Position numbers and translations under genes: made by a program. A stretch of 64,000 nucleotides of DNA from Chitinophagaceae bacterium BSSC1. Lineage in GTDB: Bacteria > Bacteroidota > Bacteroidia > Chitinophagales > Chitinophagaceae. This document shows, piece by piece, positions 8,952-17,888 of the stretch. Location of the stretch: positions 1,612,001 to 1,676,000 of the forward strand of contig NKJC01000001.1 of the NCBI GenBank assembly GCA_002256435.1. The letters run 5' to 3'. The stretch's first letter is position 1. The number at the start of each line of letters is the position of its first letter. The notes under the pieces were generated by a model. That model saw only the letters and a list, made by a program, of their open reading frames with translations, had not been told where the DNA came from and ran no database searches.

Positions 8952-10109
8952 ATGAATGAATTGATCAAGGCTTCTAAATTACCCACTGTTGGAACCACCA
9001 TTTTTACGGTGATGAGTCAATTGGCCACGGAACACGCAGCGGTAAATCTGGGTCAGGGCTTTCCTGATTTTCCCATGGACAAGGCATTAACCAGTTTGGT
9101 TGCTAAAGCCATGGAAGCTGATTGGAACCAGTATGCGCCTATGCCGGGGCTGCCATTATTAAGACAGAAACTGGCTGAGAAAGTGCAAGCCTTGTATGGC
9201 ACCAACATTGATCCGGACACCGATATTACCATTACGCCTGGTGGCACTTATGCTATTTATACAGCGTTAACTACGGTCTTGCAGCCTGGTGATGAAGTGA
9301 TTGTTTTTGAACCCGCCTACGATAGTTATATTCCCAATATTGAAACCAATGGGGCCATACCGGTAAGGATCTCGCTTTCTTATCCTGATTATTCTATTCC
9401 TTGGGATCAGGTTAGGGAGAAGGTGAGTAGTCGCACCCGGATGATCATGATCAATACGCCACACAACCCTACGGGTGCGGTTTTGAACGCTACTGATCTC
9501 CAAGAATTGAGCAGTATTGTGGCAGACACACAAATCCTGATTTTGAGCGATGAAGTCTATGAGCACTTGATCTATGATGGTTTGCAACACGAAAGTATTT
9601 TGCGCTACCCGCATCTATTGGAGAGAAGTTTTGTTTGTTTCTCTTTTGGTAAAACCTATCACTGCACGGGTTGGAAACTGGGCTATTGTATTAGTGGTCC
9701 CGCACTCATGAAAGAGTTTAGAAAAATTCATCAGTTCAATGTGTTTAGTTGTGATACGCCCAAGCAATTGGGGATTGCACAATACATGGATAATCAACAT
9801 GCTTATTTAGATTTGGGTGCACAGATGCAAGTAAAGCGCGATTATTTCCGTGAACTAATGAAGGACACGCCCTTCAAATGCATTCCATCGCACGGCAGTT
9901 ATTTTGAGTGCTATAGTTATGGTCATTTTTCTCAAGCATCTGATAAAGACCTTGCCATACAACTCACCAAGGAATATGGGATTGCTAGTATTCCGCTCTC
10001 AGCTTTTTACAAAGACGGAACGGATCATAAAGTACTTCGTTTTTGTTTTGCCAAGCAGGAAGCTACACTTGAGAAAGCTGTAGCCCAGCTCAAAAAATAT
10101 CGCCCATAG
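8952..10109 (+). CDS. Class I/II aminotransferase, YbdL/methionine-aminotransferase type
   Basis: A PLP-dependent fold-type I aminotransferase of 385 residues. It matches the YbdL/kynurenine-aminotransferase branch: VNLGQGFPDFPMD at the N-terminus, the Y..MPG..LLR segment, ITPGGTYAIYTAL, NTPHNPTG (carboxylate/PLP-binding Asn), LSDEVYEHLIYDG (PLP-ring Asp and Tyr) and SFGKTYHCTGWKLGY with the Schiff-base Lys at residue 234. A C-terminal VLRFCFAKQE contains the substrate-carboxylate Arg. Enzymes of this branch transaminate methionine or aromatic amino acids, for example in methionine salvage, with 2-oxo acids as partners; the exact substrate cannot be fixed here. The start ATG at 8952 is 14 bases after the plug-domain gene, so the two may be cotranscribed. 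It is cytoplasmic. Confidence 0.88.
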   Translation: MNELIKASKLPTVGTTIFTVMSQLATEHAAVNLGQGFPDFPMDKALTSLVAKAMEADWNQYAPMPGLPLLRQKLAEKVQALYGTNIDPDTDITITPGGTYAIYTALTTVLQPGDEVIVFEPAYDSYIPNIETNGAIPVRISLSYPDYSIPWDQVREKVSSRTRMIMINTPHNPTGAVLNATDLQELSSIVADTQILILSDEVYEHLIYDGLQHESILRYPHLLERSFVCFSFGKTYHCTGWKLGYCISGPALMKEFRKIHQFNVFSCDTPKQLGIAQYMDNQHAYLDLGAQMQVKRDYFRELMKDTPFKCIPSHGSYFECYSYGHFSQASDKDLAIQLTKEYGIASIPLSAFYKDGTDHKVLRFCFAKQEATLEKAVAQLKKYRP

Positions 10110-10140
10110 GGCTATCCAAAACTGTCATTAAAAAGCGGCA

Positions 10141-10186
10141 AACACCTAACTATTTCCAAGCTATTGAAGCTTACTGGTGTTTTTTA
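10141..10186 (+). terminator. Probable terminator in the convergent gap
   Basis: AACACC pairs with GGTGTT around an inner AAGC/GCTT stem, followed by a T run. It would end the aminotransferase transcript. It overlaps the last codons of the convergent DinB-like gene, and the stem is interrupted, so confidence is moderate. Confidence 0.45.
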
Positions 10187-10671
10187 TTCAGGTCCAATCC
10201 TTTGTAAAATCCAAGGTCTTCTGCTGTAATCAATTTGGTGAGTAAAGCAATTTGTCCTGTATGATAGGAGAGGTGTTCTGTTACGTGCAGGATAATTCCT
10301 ATGCCGGTTAATTCATAGACCTGTACAGATTTTACCAATGCCAATTCCTGATCTGTTGCTGACGCGATGCGATTAATGCTTTGTTGCAGAACAGAATCAA
10401 ACACTGTTTTTAATTCCGCTCTATTCTTCCCACCACGGGTGGAGAACTCTGCATCCCTGTTTCGATGGTCTGCAGCGCCCCCCAATGTGGTCAGAATATA
10501 TTGTGTGATATTGCCACATAAATGCAATACCAAATTGCCAATGCTATTGAGTGCTGGATTGGGTTGTTCCCAAATCCTTTCTTCTGGCACCAAATCCAAA
10601 CAGGCCAATACCCGCTTTCTACTCTCTTCCATTCTATAAATGGCCTGCTCTTTAAATTCAGTTCCTAGCAT
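10171..10671 (-). CDS. DinB-like / DUF1572 family protein
   Basis: A 166-residue member of the DinB/YfiT-like four-helix bundle superfamily, likely a cytoplasmic metal-dependent enzyme (thiol transferase-like members are known) but without a defined substrate. The visible metal-site pattern is His in LVLHLCGN (about residue 50) and the HVTEHLSYHTGQI motif near residues 129-141, which supplies the other histidines. The helical content and length fit the family. It lies 3' of an AIM24-like gene on the same strand, but a tandem heptamer array (10701-10784) occupies the spacer just before its start. Copy-number change in that array would alter its 5' region. Confidence 0.8.
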   Translation of the reverse strand: MLGTEFKEQAIYRMEESRKRVLACLDLVPEERIWEQPNPALNSIGNLVLHLCGNITQYILTTLGGAADHRNRDAEFSTRGGKNRAELKTVFDSVLQQSINRIASATDQELALVKSVQVYELTGIGIILHVTEHLSYHTGQIALLTKLITAEDLGFYKGLDLNKKHQ

Positions 10672-10700
10672 CGTTTTTTTTATTTTTTTCTTCTACTAAT

Positions 10701-10784
10701 TCTTCACTCTTCACTCTTCACTCTTCACTCTTCACTCTTCACTCTTCACTCTTCACTCTTCACTCTTCACTCTTCACTCTTCAC
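10701..10784. repeat. Twelve perfect copies of heptamer TCTTCAC (GTGAAGA on the - strand)
   Basis: Direct reading gives 12 uninterrupted copies of a 7-base unit (84 bases). The array begins right after the stop codon of the AIM24-like gene (10785-10787) and ends 29 bases before the ATG of the DinB-like gene on the - strand. Perfect short tandem arrays of this size are prone to slipped-strand copy-number change. The unit is not a multiple of three, but the array is non-coding, so any effect would be on spacing or RNA structure. Confidence 0.97.
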
Positions 10785-11585
10785 TTACCTCCATCCATCT
10801 CCATCCAAAATATTACCCAATCCTCCCAACACAGAACCTTCTTCTCTTCTAGAAGTAGTTCCATACTGTAAAATTCTACCAGCCAAACGGCTAATGGGTA
10901 AGCTCTGAATCCAAACCATGCCTGGTCCGCGTAATGTTGCAAAGAAAACACCTTCACCACCAAACAATGTGTTCTTAATGCCTCCTACAAATTGAATATC
11001 GTAGTCTACATCGGCTGTAAAGCCAACAATACAACCCGTATCAATTTTGATGAGCTCACCTGGTTGTAGAATTTTTTCTTTTACAAAACCACTGGCGTGC
11101 AAGAAAGCCATTCCATCACCTTCTAATTTTTCCATGATAAATCCTTCTCCACCAAACAAACCAGTGCCCAGTCTTTTCTGAAATTCAATTCCTACACTTA
11201 CTCCTTTGGCTGCACAGAGAAAAGCATCTTTTTGACAGATGATTCTGTGGCCCATATGTTGCAGGTTGATAGGTATAATTTTTCCTGGATAAGGGCTGGC
11301 AAAGCTTACATGTCTTTTGCCAGAACCAATATTGGTAAAGGCGGTCATGAATAAGCTTTCACCTACCAATACGCGTTTACCGGCGTTTAAGAGTTTGCCA
11401 AATAATCCACCGCTATTGCTTTGTTGGCTTCCATCACCAAAAATGGTTTCCATAGCAATGCCATCGTCCATCATCATAAAGGCACCGGGTTCTGCAATGG
11501 CGGTTTCATTGGGGTCTAATTCTACTTCTACGTATTGCATTTCTTCTCCAAAAATGCGATAGTCTATTTCGTGATTGTTCATCAT
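10785..11585 (-). CDS. AIM24 / TIGR00266 family protein
   Basis: A 266-residue protein of the AIM24 (TIGR00266) family, a beta-sandwich fold with internal repeats; the bacterial function is not established. Visible family features are the N-terminal YVEVELDPNETAIAEPGAF, the DDGIAMETIFGDG stretch, GLFGKLLNAGKRVLVGESLF and FTNIGSGKRHVSFASPYPGKI. Glycine-rich strands follow, such as GTGLFGGEGFIMEKLEGDG and NTLFGGEGVFFATLRGPG. There is no signal peptide or membrane segment, so it is probably cytoplasmic. A - strand terminator separates it from the RND pump operon upstream. The stop codon abuts the heptamer array that leads into the DinB-like gene. Confidence 0.85.
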   Translation of the reverse strand: MMNNHEIDYRIFGEEMQYVEVELDPNETAIAEPGAFMMMDDGIAMETIFGDGSQQSNSGGLFGKLLNAGKRVLVGESLFMTAFTNIGSGKRHVSFASPYPGKIIPINLQHMGHRIICQKDAFLCAAKGVSVGIEFQKRLGTGLFGGEGFIMEKLEGDGMAFLHASGFVKEKILQPGELIKIDTGCIVGFTADVDYDIQFVGGIKNTLFGGEGVFFATLRGPGMVWIQSLPISRLAGRILQYGTTSRREEGSVLGGLGNILDGDGWR

Positions 11586-11650
11586 AGTTTTCTTTTGTTA
11601 GCAAATTACTCAGCCCTATCAATCTAACAAATTCCTTTTTGATAATCGGC

Positions 11651-11681
11651 AAAAAAAAGCCGCCCCCATGCGGGAGCGGCT
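11651..11681 (-). terminator. Intrinsic terminator of the RND efflux operon
   Basis: On the - strand AGCCGCTCCC pairs with GGGGGCGGCT around a short loop and is followed by eight T. It lies 20 bases after the pump gene stop codon and separates the efflux operon from the AIM24-like gene. Confidence 0.9.
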
Positions 11682-11700
11682 GTTCAAACAAAAAACCATA

Positions 11701-14700
11701 TTAGAACCAACTGCCTATGAACGATTCGTTCACGGTGTTAGCGCCTTTTAATTTTTGCGCGCGCTTGATGCGCTTTGCGCGATGCTTTAACAAAGTAATC
11801 ACCATCAATGGCAAGAAGATTAAGGTTAATGGTGGAATACCCAACATACTTACCCATCTACCGCCATACATATTACGCATGGGGCGTCTTAGTCTTTCAG
11901 AGATCAAGTACATGCTTGGTACTATCACCAAGGTCATGAAGAAGGCAAATGCCAAACCAAAGATGATGGTCCAAGACAAAGGCTTCCAGAATACTACGTT
12001 ATCTCCTCCAAAGAAGATATGCGGATTCAATTCTGCAAACAGGGTAATAAAGTTGATATTGAATCCAATAGCAATGGGTAAGAATCCAAGAATAGCAGCC
12101 AAAGCGGTAAGCAATACTGGAATAATCCTTGTCTTACCAGCTTCAATCAACGCTTCTCTGGTCTTCATTCCACGTGCACGAAGTTCATCCGTAAACTCAA
12201 TTACCAAGATCCCGTTCTTCACCACAATCCCAGCCAGACCCACAATACCAATACCCGTCATTACAACCGATACACCCATACCGGTAATACCGAATCCTAA
12301 CAATACCCCAATCACACTGAAAATAATTTCCGTGAGGATTATGACAGGTTTGCTAATAGAGTTAAACTGTAATACCAGGATAAATAGAATCAACATTAAT
12401 GCAATCAACAATGCTTTTCCAAGAAAGGCACCAGTTTCTGCTTGTTGTTCCCCTTCACCTGTTTGCTTAATGCTTACGCCGTCTGCTTTTTGCTTAAAGT
12501 TCTCAATATGCGTTGCAATCACTTGGTTAACGGCTGTTGGTGTATAACCATTCAATACGTTAGAACGCAATGAAATCAAACGTTTTTGGTTTTTGCGTTT
12601 TACCATACCCAATGTGCTGGTTGGTTCAATGTGAACCAATGAACTGATGGGGATATTTTTAATAGCACCACCACTTGCAAAGTCACGGAAGCTGATCTTC
12701 ATATTCAATAACTCTACCAAGTTCTTACGTTGGAATTCATTATTGCGCAATTGAATCTTGTATTCGTCTTTTCCTTCTTTGATCTTGCTCACTTCTTTAC
12801 CAAATAAAGCCGTACGTAAAGCCAGACCAATTTGTCCAGAAGAAACACCTTCAATCAAGGCGCGTTCTCTGTTTACGGTTAAGGTCAATTCTGGCGTAGA
12901 CAAATCCACATCCATTTTTAATTCTTCCACCCCAGGTACTTGAATGGAATCCAAATAGTTTTTCAATCCAACAGCTGTTTTAATCAGGTTGTCAAATTCT
13001 TCACTAGATACTTCAATATTTACTGGCGGATCAGTGGGTGGTCCATTTTGTTCTTGGTTCACGCTAATCTCAGCACCTGGAATTCCCTTCATCACTTTAC
13101 GCACACTGTCTAACAAAGGTGCAGTAGCTGCTCCATGACGTTTTTCAAACTCCACAAAATTCACTTGAATCCTTCCTAGTTCTGAGCGCGTACTACGGTC
13201 TCCACTAGTAGGGTCACTAGCACCAACAGCTACGTTACTGATAATACTTTCTACAATGGGATTTGTTTTACCATTTTCAGTTCCCAAAACTTTGTTTACT
13301 CTAGCTTCTAAAACTTTGGTAATAGAATCGGTATACAAAACATCGGTACCCACTGGCAGTTTTGCGTATACAAAGATTTGGTTAGGATCTCCTTTAGGGA
13401 AGAACTCTACAGGAACTTTGCGTGCTGCAAAGAAAAATACCGATAAGAAAAATAAACCAATGGTTGCCAACAAAAGGTATACAGGTCTCCAACCATGTAA
13501 GGCCCAACGCAACAGGCTCTCATAATGGTTCATGATCCATGGTAGAGCATGGTTTTGGAAATAATGGATGGCATCGTCCAATACATATTTATTCAAAATC
13601 ACCAATAGCATAAAGAAGATTAGCAGGTTGCCCCAGAATGGTGCACCCATCAGATCTAACAAAACACCAAGAATAATAGCAGCCCAAAAACCTTTCTTTT
13701 TAAAGATGGCAGACTTGGGTTCTTTTTCTTCTCCTTCTGGATGGTTCATAAAATCTACTGCAAACACAGGGTTCATGATAAATGCTACTACCAAGGATGC
13801 TGCCAAAGTAAAGATGAGCATGGTTGGAAGGTAGATCATGAACTTACCAATGATTCCCGGCCAGAACAGTAATGGGAAGAATGGTGCCAATGTAGTTAAG
13901 GTACCAGCCAATACAGGAATGAATACTTCACCAGCAGCCATTCTTGCAGAAATAGTAGCAGAGATTTTTCCTTTACCATCTACAAATATTCGGTGCGTAT
14001 TTTCAATGACCACAATGGCGTCATCCACAATAATCCCTAGCCCAAATAAGAGGGCAAATAGTACAATAAAGTTCAGGGTTACGTGTCCACCAACTATTAC
14101 ATCGGCTCCAGGCAGGAATACAAAAGCAACAAACATACTTAAGGGTACAGAGAGCGCCACAAAGAAGGCATTCACCACACCCATAAAGAACATCAAGATC
14201 ACCAATACCAAAATAAATCCAATGACAATACTGTTTACCAAGTCAGTGAAAGAAGTACGGGTTTTAATACTCATGTCTCCAGTAATCACTGCTTTCAAGT
14301 CTTTTGGAAAACTGGTAGCTCTTATCTCGTCTACAATCTTTTTTACGCCATCACTGGTTTCAATCAGGTTCTCACCACTTCTTTTGATAATGTTCAGTGT
14401 AACTACATTCTTACCATCTAAACGCGCAAAGCTTTCTTTTTGCTTAACAGTATCTTTAATTACCGCAATATCCTTTAGATAAATTGGTGCGCCGGTTTGG
14501 TTACGAATAATAATCTTCTCAATATCATAAGCTGTTTTCAGCTGACCTTTCAATTGCAGGTTTCTTTTCATAGAACCTACTTCTAACAAACCACCAGAAA
14601 TGTCTACGTTTTCACGTTGAATAGCATTGCTGATATCGTCAAAAGTTACACCGGCACTTTGCATGCGGTAGTTGTCAACATTAATCTGGAACTCACGTTC

Positions 14701-15282
14701 TGGTGCACCAACAATGTCTACACGGTTGATCTGTGGAAGATCTTCCAATTTGTCTTTGAGGTCATCAGCGTATTTCTTCAATTTCTGTAAGTCATAGTCA
14801 CCACTAATGTTTACATACATAATGGGCTGTTCGCTAAAACTTACTTCTAAGGCTGTTGGTGGAGACGTTAGATCTGTTGGAAGGTCTTGTTTGGCCTTGT
14901 CCATAGCGTCTTTCACTTTCTGCAATGCCACGTCTGTTTTCACATTGGTGTCAAATTCTACCATTATGGCAGAGAAGTCTTGTTGCGAATTACTGGTAAA
15001 CTTTTTAATCTTAGCACCGGTAATACCCTTGATTTGTTTTTCAATGGGTCTGGTTACCAGGTTCTCAATGTCCTTTGGTGAGTTACCTACATAAATGGTT
15101 TGTACATAAATGGTAGGTATGACAATATCCGGAAATTGCTCCTTGGGTAAGGTAACAAATTGGTAGATACCTGCTAAGCTCACAAAAAGCATCATCAGGT
15201 AAATGGATGTTTTATTCTTAATACTCCAGGTGGTAGGTCCAAATTCTTTGAACTTACCTTGGATAGTTTCTAATGCGCTCAT
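11701..15282 (-). CDS. RND efflux pump permease (AcrB/MexF family)
   Basis: The inner-membrane proton-driven transporter of a tripartite RND pump. It has 1193 residues, against about 1030-1060 for classical AcrB. The N-terminal helix (SIYLMMLFVSLAGIYQF) precedes the first porter domain (PDIVIPTIYVQTIYVGNSP). TM4 carries the proton-relay pair Asp420-Asp421 in GLGIIVDDAIVVIENTHR. The second half repeats the layout, with GIVVKNGILVIEF before TM11. Two features explain the extra length: an additional hydrophobic pair at about residues 531-568 (GFWAAIILGVLLDLMGAPFW and the following LLIFFMLLVIL), and a C-terminal helix plus basic tail after residue 1140. It is the last gene of the TetR-TolC-MFP-RND operon, 41 bases after the adaptor gene. 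Substrates are unknown; drugs, solvents or lipids are possible. Confidence 0.93.
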   Translation of the reverse strand: MSALETIQGKFKEFGPTTWSIKNKTSIYLMMLFVSLAGIYQFVTLPKEQFPDIVIPTIYVQTIYVGNSPKDIENLVTRPIEKQIKGITGAKIKKFTSNSQQDFSAIMVEFDTNVKTDVALQKVKDAMDKAKQDLPTDLTSPPTALEVSFSEQPIMYVNISGDYDLQKLKKYADDLKDKLEDLPQINRVDIVGAPEREFQINVDNYRMQSAGVTFDDISNAIQRENVDISGGLLEVGSMKRNLQLKGQLKTAYDIEKIIIRNQTGAPIYLKDIAVIKDTVKQKESFARLDGKNVVTLNIIKRSGENLIETSDGVKKIVDEIRATSFPKDLKAVITGDMSIKTRTSFTDLVNSIVIGFILVLVILMFFMGVVNAFFVALSVPLSMFVAFVFLPGADVIVGGHVTLNFIVLFALLFGLGIIVDDAIVVIENTHRIFVDGKGKISATISARMAAGEVFIPVLAGTLTTLAPFFPLLFWPGIIGKFMIYLPTMLIFTLAASLVVAFIMNPVFAVDFMNHPEGEEKEPKSAIFKKKGFWAAIILGVLLDLMGAPFWGNLLIFFMLLVILNKYVLDDAIHYFQNHALPWIMNHYESLLRWALHGWRPVYLLLATIGLFFLSVFFFAARKVPVEFFPKGDPNQIFVYAKLPVGTDVLYTDSITKVLEARVNKVLGTENGKTNPIVESIISNVAVGASDPTSGDRSTRSELGRIQVNFVEFEKRHGAATAPLLDSVRKVMKGIPGAEISVNQEQNGPPTDPPVNIEVSSEEFDNLIKTAVGLKNYLDSIQVPGVEELKMDVDLSTPELTLTVNRERALIEGVSSGQIGLALRTALFGKEVSKIKEGKDEYKIQLRNNEFQRKNLVELLNMKISFRDFASGGAIKNIPISSLVHIEPTSTLGMVKRKNQKRLISLRSNVLNGYTPTAVNQVIATHIENFKQKADGVSIKQTGEGEQQAETGAFLGKALLIALMLILFILVLQFNSISKPVIILTEIIFSVIGVLLGFGITGMGVSVVMTGIGIVGLAGIVVKNGILVIEFTDELRARGMKTREALIEAGKTRIIPVLLTALAAILGFLPIAIGFNINFITLFAELNPHIFFGGDNVVFWKPLSWTIIFGLAFAFFMTLVIVPSMYLISERLRRPMRNMYGGRWVSMLGIPPLTLIFLPLMVITLLKHRAKRIKRAQKLKGANTVNESFIGSWF

Positions 15283-15323
15283 ACGAGTGGTTTAATGGTT
15301 TTTCGCAAATGGGATTGCGCGTA

Positions 15324-16514
15324 TTATTTTGCGTCAGTGGTAATCAATTGTCCGTCATACAAGCTCTGATGACCTTCTACAATCAACACATCGCCTGCTT
15401 TTAAACCTGATTTCACTTCTAGTTTGTTACCGTATAACTCGCCTGCTATAACTACTCTTTTGCGAGCAACCAATTTGCCGTTCTCAGTAGCAGCTACCAT
15501 GACAAACCTTCCTTTCTCATCATTTTGCAAAGTATTGATAGGAATGGTTACTGCATTATCTGCTTGATAATCTTGCACACGAACCAATGCTATTTGGTTA
15601 GGACGAAAATTCTTGTCATAAGGAATTTTTGCTTCTACATAAAAACTTCTACTGTTGGGGTCAATGATTTTTCCAGCAACACCAATTTTTGCTTCCAGTG
15701 TACGATTGATATCTGGCAAACTGATTTGAATAGTTGTACCAACACCTACGCGGTTAGCATAGTTTTCAGGAATTTGTGTAGTCACTTTCAAATCAGTAGT
15801 GTTAACTACTTTAATTTGACCAGGACCAGCAAACAATTCACCAACACGTACATTCACATCATCAGCTACACCAGTTACATCGCTATAAACAGAAGTAAAT
15901 TTCATTTGCTCCTGAGTAACTTTAATTTGTTCTTCTGCACTCTTCAATTGGTTCTCTAAGTTTTCTACATTGTTCTTAGCAGTAATCAATTGAATTTCAG
16001 TTCCAATATTTTGAGCCCAAAGATTTTGTTGTTTTTGGTATAAGTTTTTAGCAAATGCTAATTGGGTTTTGATAGATTGTAAACCCTGTTGAGCTGCTAC
16101 CAAACTTTGTTTTACCAAGGCATCATCTAATTTTAAAATCAATTGACCCTTACTTACATTGTCACCTTTCTTGATATACAATTCACGAACCTGGCCTCCA
16201 CCACCACGTGGGGTAATAAAGGAAATATTTACCGCATCTACTTTACCCTGAAGGTCAATATAGTGGGTGAATTTTTCTGTAGCAATAGGGGCTGTTACTA
16301 CCAATTTGCTTTTTTCAACCTTAGATGAAGGGTCCATTTTCAACACTTCAGCTTCCAGTTTGGCAATATTATTACCAATTTCAGTTTGTTGTTTTTTCAG
16401 GTCTTCTAATTGTTTTTTCTTGGCGGTTAATTCAGCAGAATCATTTGATTTGCTTCCGCAAGCAGCCAATACTAGAAAAGCTGCTAGGATAAGGATATTT
16501 GGTTTTTGTTGCAT
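15324..16514 (-). CDS. RND efflux periplasmic adaptor (membrane fusion protein)
   Basis: The 396-residue HlyD/AcrA-type adaptor that joins the RND pump to its TolC channel. It is a predicted lipoprotein: the lipobox LAAC places the modified Cys at residue 19 after MQQKPNILILAAFLVLAAC. A coiled coil at about residues 25-65 (KKKQLEDLKKQQTEIGNNIA) precedes the biotinyl-lipoyl half motif GGQVRELYIKKGDNVSKGQ. A long alpha-hairpin follows (about residues 130-200), then the second lipoyl half, the beta-barrel and the membrane-proximal domain ending VLIVEGHQSLYDGQLI. The extra N-terminal coiled coil ahead of the lipoyl half is common in Bacteroidota adaptors. It lies 30 bases after the TolC gene and 41 before the pump gene, in one operon. 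Confidence 0.92.
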   Translation of the reverse strand: MQQKPNILILAAFLVLAACGSKSNDSAELTAKKKQLEDLKKQQTEIGNNIAKLEAEVLKMDPSSKVEKSKLVVTAPIATEKFTHYIDLQGKVDAVNISFITPRGGGGQVRELYIKKGDNVSKGQLILKLDDALVKQSLVAAQQGLQSIKTQLAFAKNLYQKQQNLWAQNIGTEIQLITAKNNVENLENQLKSAEEQIKVTQEQMKFTSVYSDVTGVADDVNVRVGELFAGPGQIKVVNTTDLKVTTQIPENYANRVGVGTTIQISLPDINRTLEAKIGVAGKIIDPNSRSFYVEAKIPYDKNFRPNQIALVRVQDYQADNAVTIPINTLQNDEKGRFVMVAATENGKLVARKRVVIAGELYGNKLEVKSGLKAGDVLIVEGHQSLYDGQLITTDAK

Positions 16515-16544
16515 GTTGTAATCTTTATATTGTTAGTTGGTGGG

Positions 16545-17888
16545 TTATAGTTTTCCTACGGCTTTGTAAAAGTCAACCTTTGCTACAATGGCTCCGTAAA
16601 GCGCATTGATATAGTTGGCTTGAGCTGTTCGTAGATCAGTTTGTGCTGCAGTGATTTCTGTGTTTGAACCTGTACCCAATTCAAATTTCTTGGTAGTTTG
16701 TTTGAACACATTCTCTGCTAATTCCATATTTTTTTTCTGGTATTCCAAAGTAGTGATGGCTGCGCTAAAATTCATCTTAGCTGTTTCAACTTCATTGTCT
16801 ATGCTATTGCGTAGGTTTTCAATTTGATTCTCAGTTTGTTTGAGCTCAAAACGAGATTTCTTCAATTTGGCATCTTTTGAAAATCCATCAAAAATGGGAA
16901 TGGATACATTTAATCCAATAAAAGAAGTAGTGAACCAATCTCCTTTACCAAAGAAATTGAATTGGTTTCTTTGAGCATTCTTGGTATATGCACCAGTTAA
17001 TGCTACAGTAGGTAAATAACTCAATTGGTATCTTCTAATATTAAACTCATTCAATTTTTTGGCAAGATTCAAGTACTGATAATCTTTTCTAGTGTCATAA
17101 GTAAACGCACTATCCTGATCAATACCTTGTTTAATCTTGTCTTCAGTTAATTGGTCAGTTAACACCAGTGTATCTTTTACTGGCATACCAATCAAAGTTT
17201 TCAAACCCAAGTAGCCAACACTAATACTATTCAATGCTTTCAACTTTTCAGTTTCAATATTAGAAACCTGAACAGAAATTTTATCAATGTCTAATTTTTC
17301 AGCAAAGCCATTTTGATACAAGACCTTAGTATCATGTAGCAACTTGTTTAAGCGTTCAAGGTTAGCATCAAAAATGCCAATCTGAGTTTTACTAGCCACT
17401 AATTGGTAATAGATTTTATAGATATTGGCCTTAATGGCTTCTTCCGTTACTTCTACATTTTTGTTTTGGAATTCAATGCTGGTTGAACGGGCTTTCAAAC
17501 CAATAAATACCTGGCCATCAAATAACAGTTGTTGTAAGTTAATTCCCGCATTGGCATTGAACTTGGTACCAAACTGAACAGGAATATATGTTCCCGCAGG
17601 TTGTCCAAAAATTTCACCAGGTAAAAGCGAAGTTGGAATGGTTAAATAATCGTTTCCGCTAATGGTACCTGTTACAGTAGGTAATGCAGCGGCTGTAATG
17701 TCTCGGTTAGTTTGGTTTTGAACCTGTACATTCAACAGCGCATTTCTTACTTGCACATTGTTCTTGTGTGCATAGTCTACGCATTCCTTTATTGAGAATG
17801 CATGAGAGCTGCTGTTTTGGGCAAAGGTTTGGATACTTGCTATCAGAAGAAAGCAAAACCAAAGCATGCTTTTAATTGGCTTGTTCAT
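16545..17888 (-). CDS. TolC-family outer membrane channel of the RND operon
   Basis: The outer-membrane channel of the tripartite pump, 447 residues with a signal peptide (ending IQTFAQ). Two OEP domains are visible: one starting FSIKECVDYAHKNNVQV, and a second around residues 240-445 that ends with SNTEITAAQTDLRTAQAN, the conserved turn before the last channel helix. The reading frame begins with MNKPIKSMLWFCFL. The ATG at 17888 overlaps the TetR gene by 17 bases, while the internal ATG at 17867 starts just past the TetR stop and gives a more compact signal peptide; either is possible. Overlap with the regulator gene indicates cotranscription and probably translational coupling. Confidence 0.92.
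   Translation of the reverse strand: MNKPIKSMLWFCFLLIASIQTFAQNSSSHAFSIKECVDYAHKNNVQVRNALLNVQVQNQTNRDITAAALPTVTGTISGNDYLTIPTSLLPGEIFGQPAGTYIPVQFGTKFNANAGINLQQLLFDGQVFIGLKARSTSIEFQNKNVEVTEEAIKANIYKIYYQLVASKTQIGIFDANLERLNKLLHDTKVLYQNGFAEKLDIDKISVQVSNIETEKLKALNSISVGYLGLKTLIGMPVKDTLVLTDQLTEDKIKQGIDQDSAFTYDTRKDYQYLNLAKKLNEFNIRRYQLSYLPTVALTGAYTKNAQRNQFNFFGKGDWFTTSFIGLNVSIPIFDGFSKDAKLKKSRFELKQTENQIENLRNSIDNEVETAKMNFSAAITTLEYQKKNMELAENVFKQTTKKFELGTGSNTEITAAQTDLRTAQANYINALYGAIVAKVDFYKAVGKL

Noticed and set aside
10701..10784. CRISPR-like array
   Set aside because: The units are seven bases without spacers. It is a simple tandem repeat.
10781..10963. 60-residue alternative frame at the AIM24-like 3' end
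   Set aside because: It overlaps the AIM24-like gene out of frame and has no family signature.
13838..14482. 214-residue ORF antisense to the RND pump gene
   Set aside because: It lies fully inside the pump gene, which has strong family motifs; its product is Thr/Ile/Pro rich and low in structure, as expected of an antisense shadow frame. The same holds for other long frames opposite the pump gene (11717-12547).
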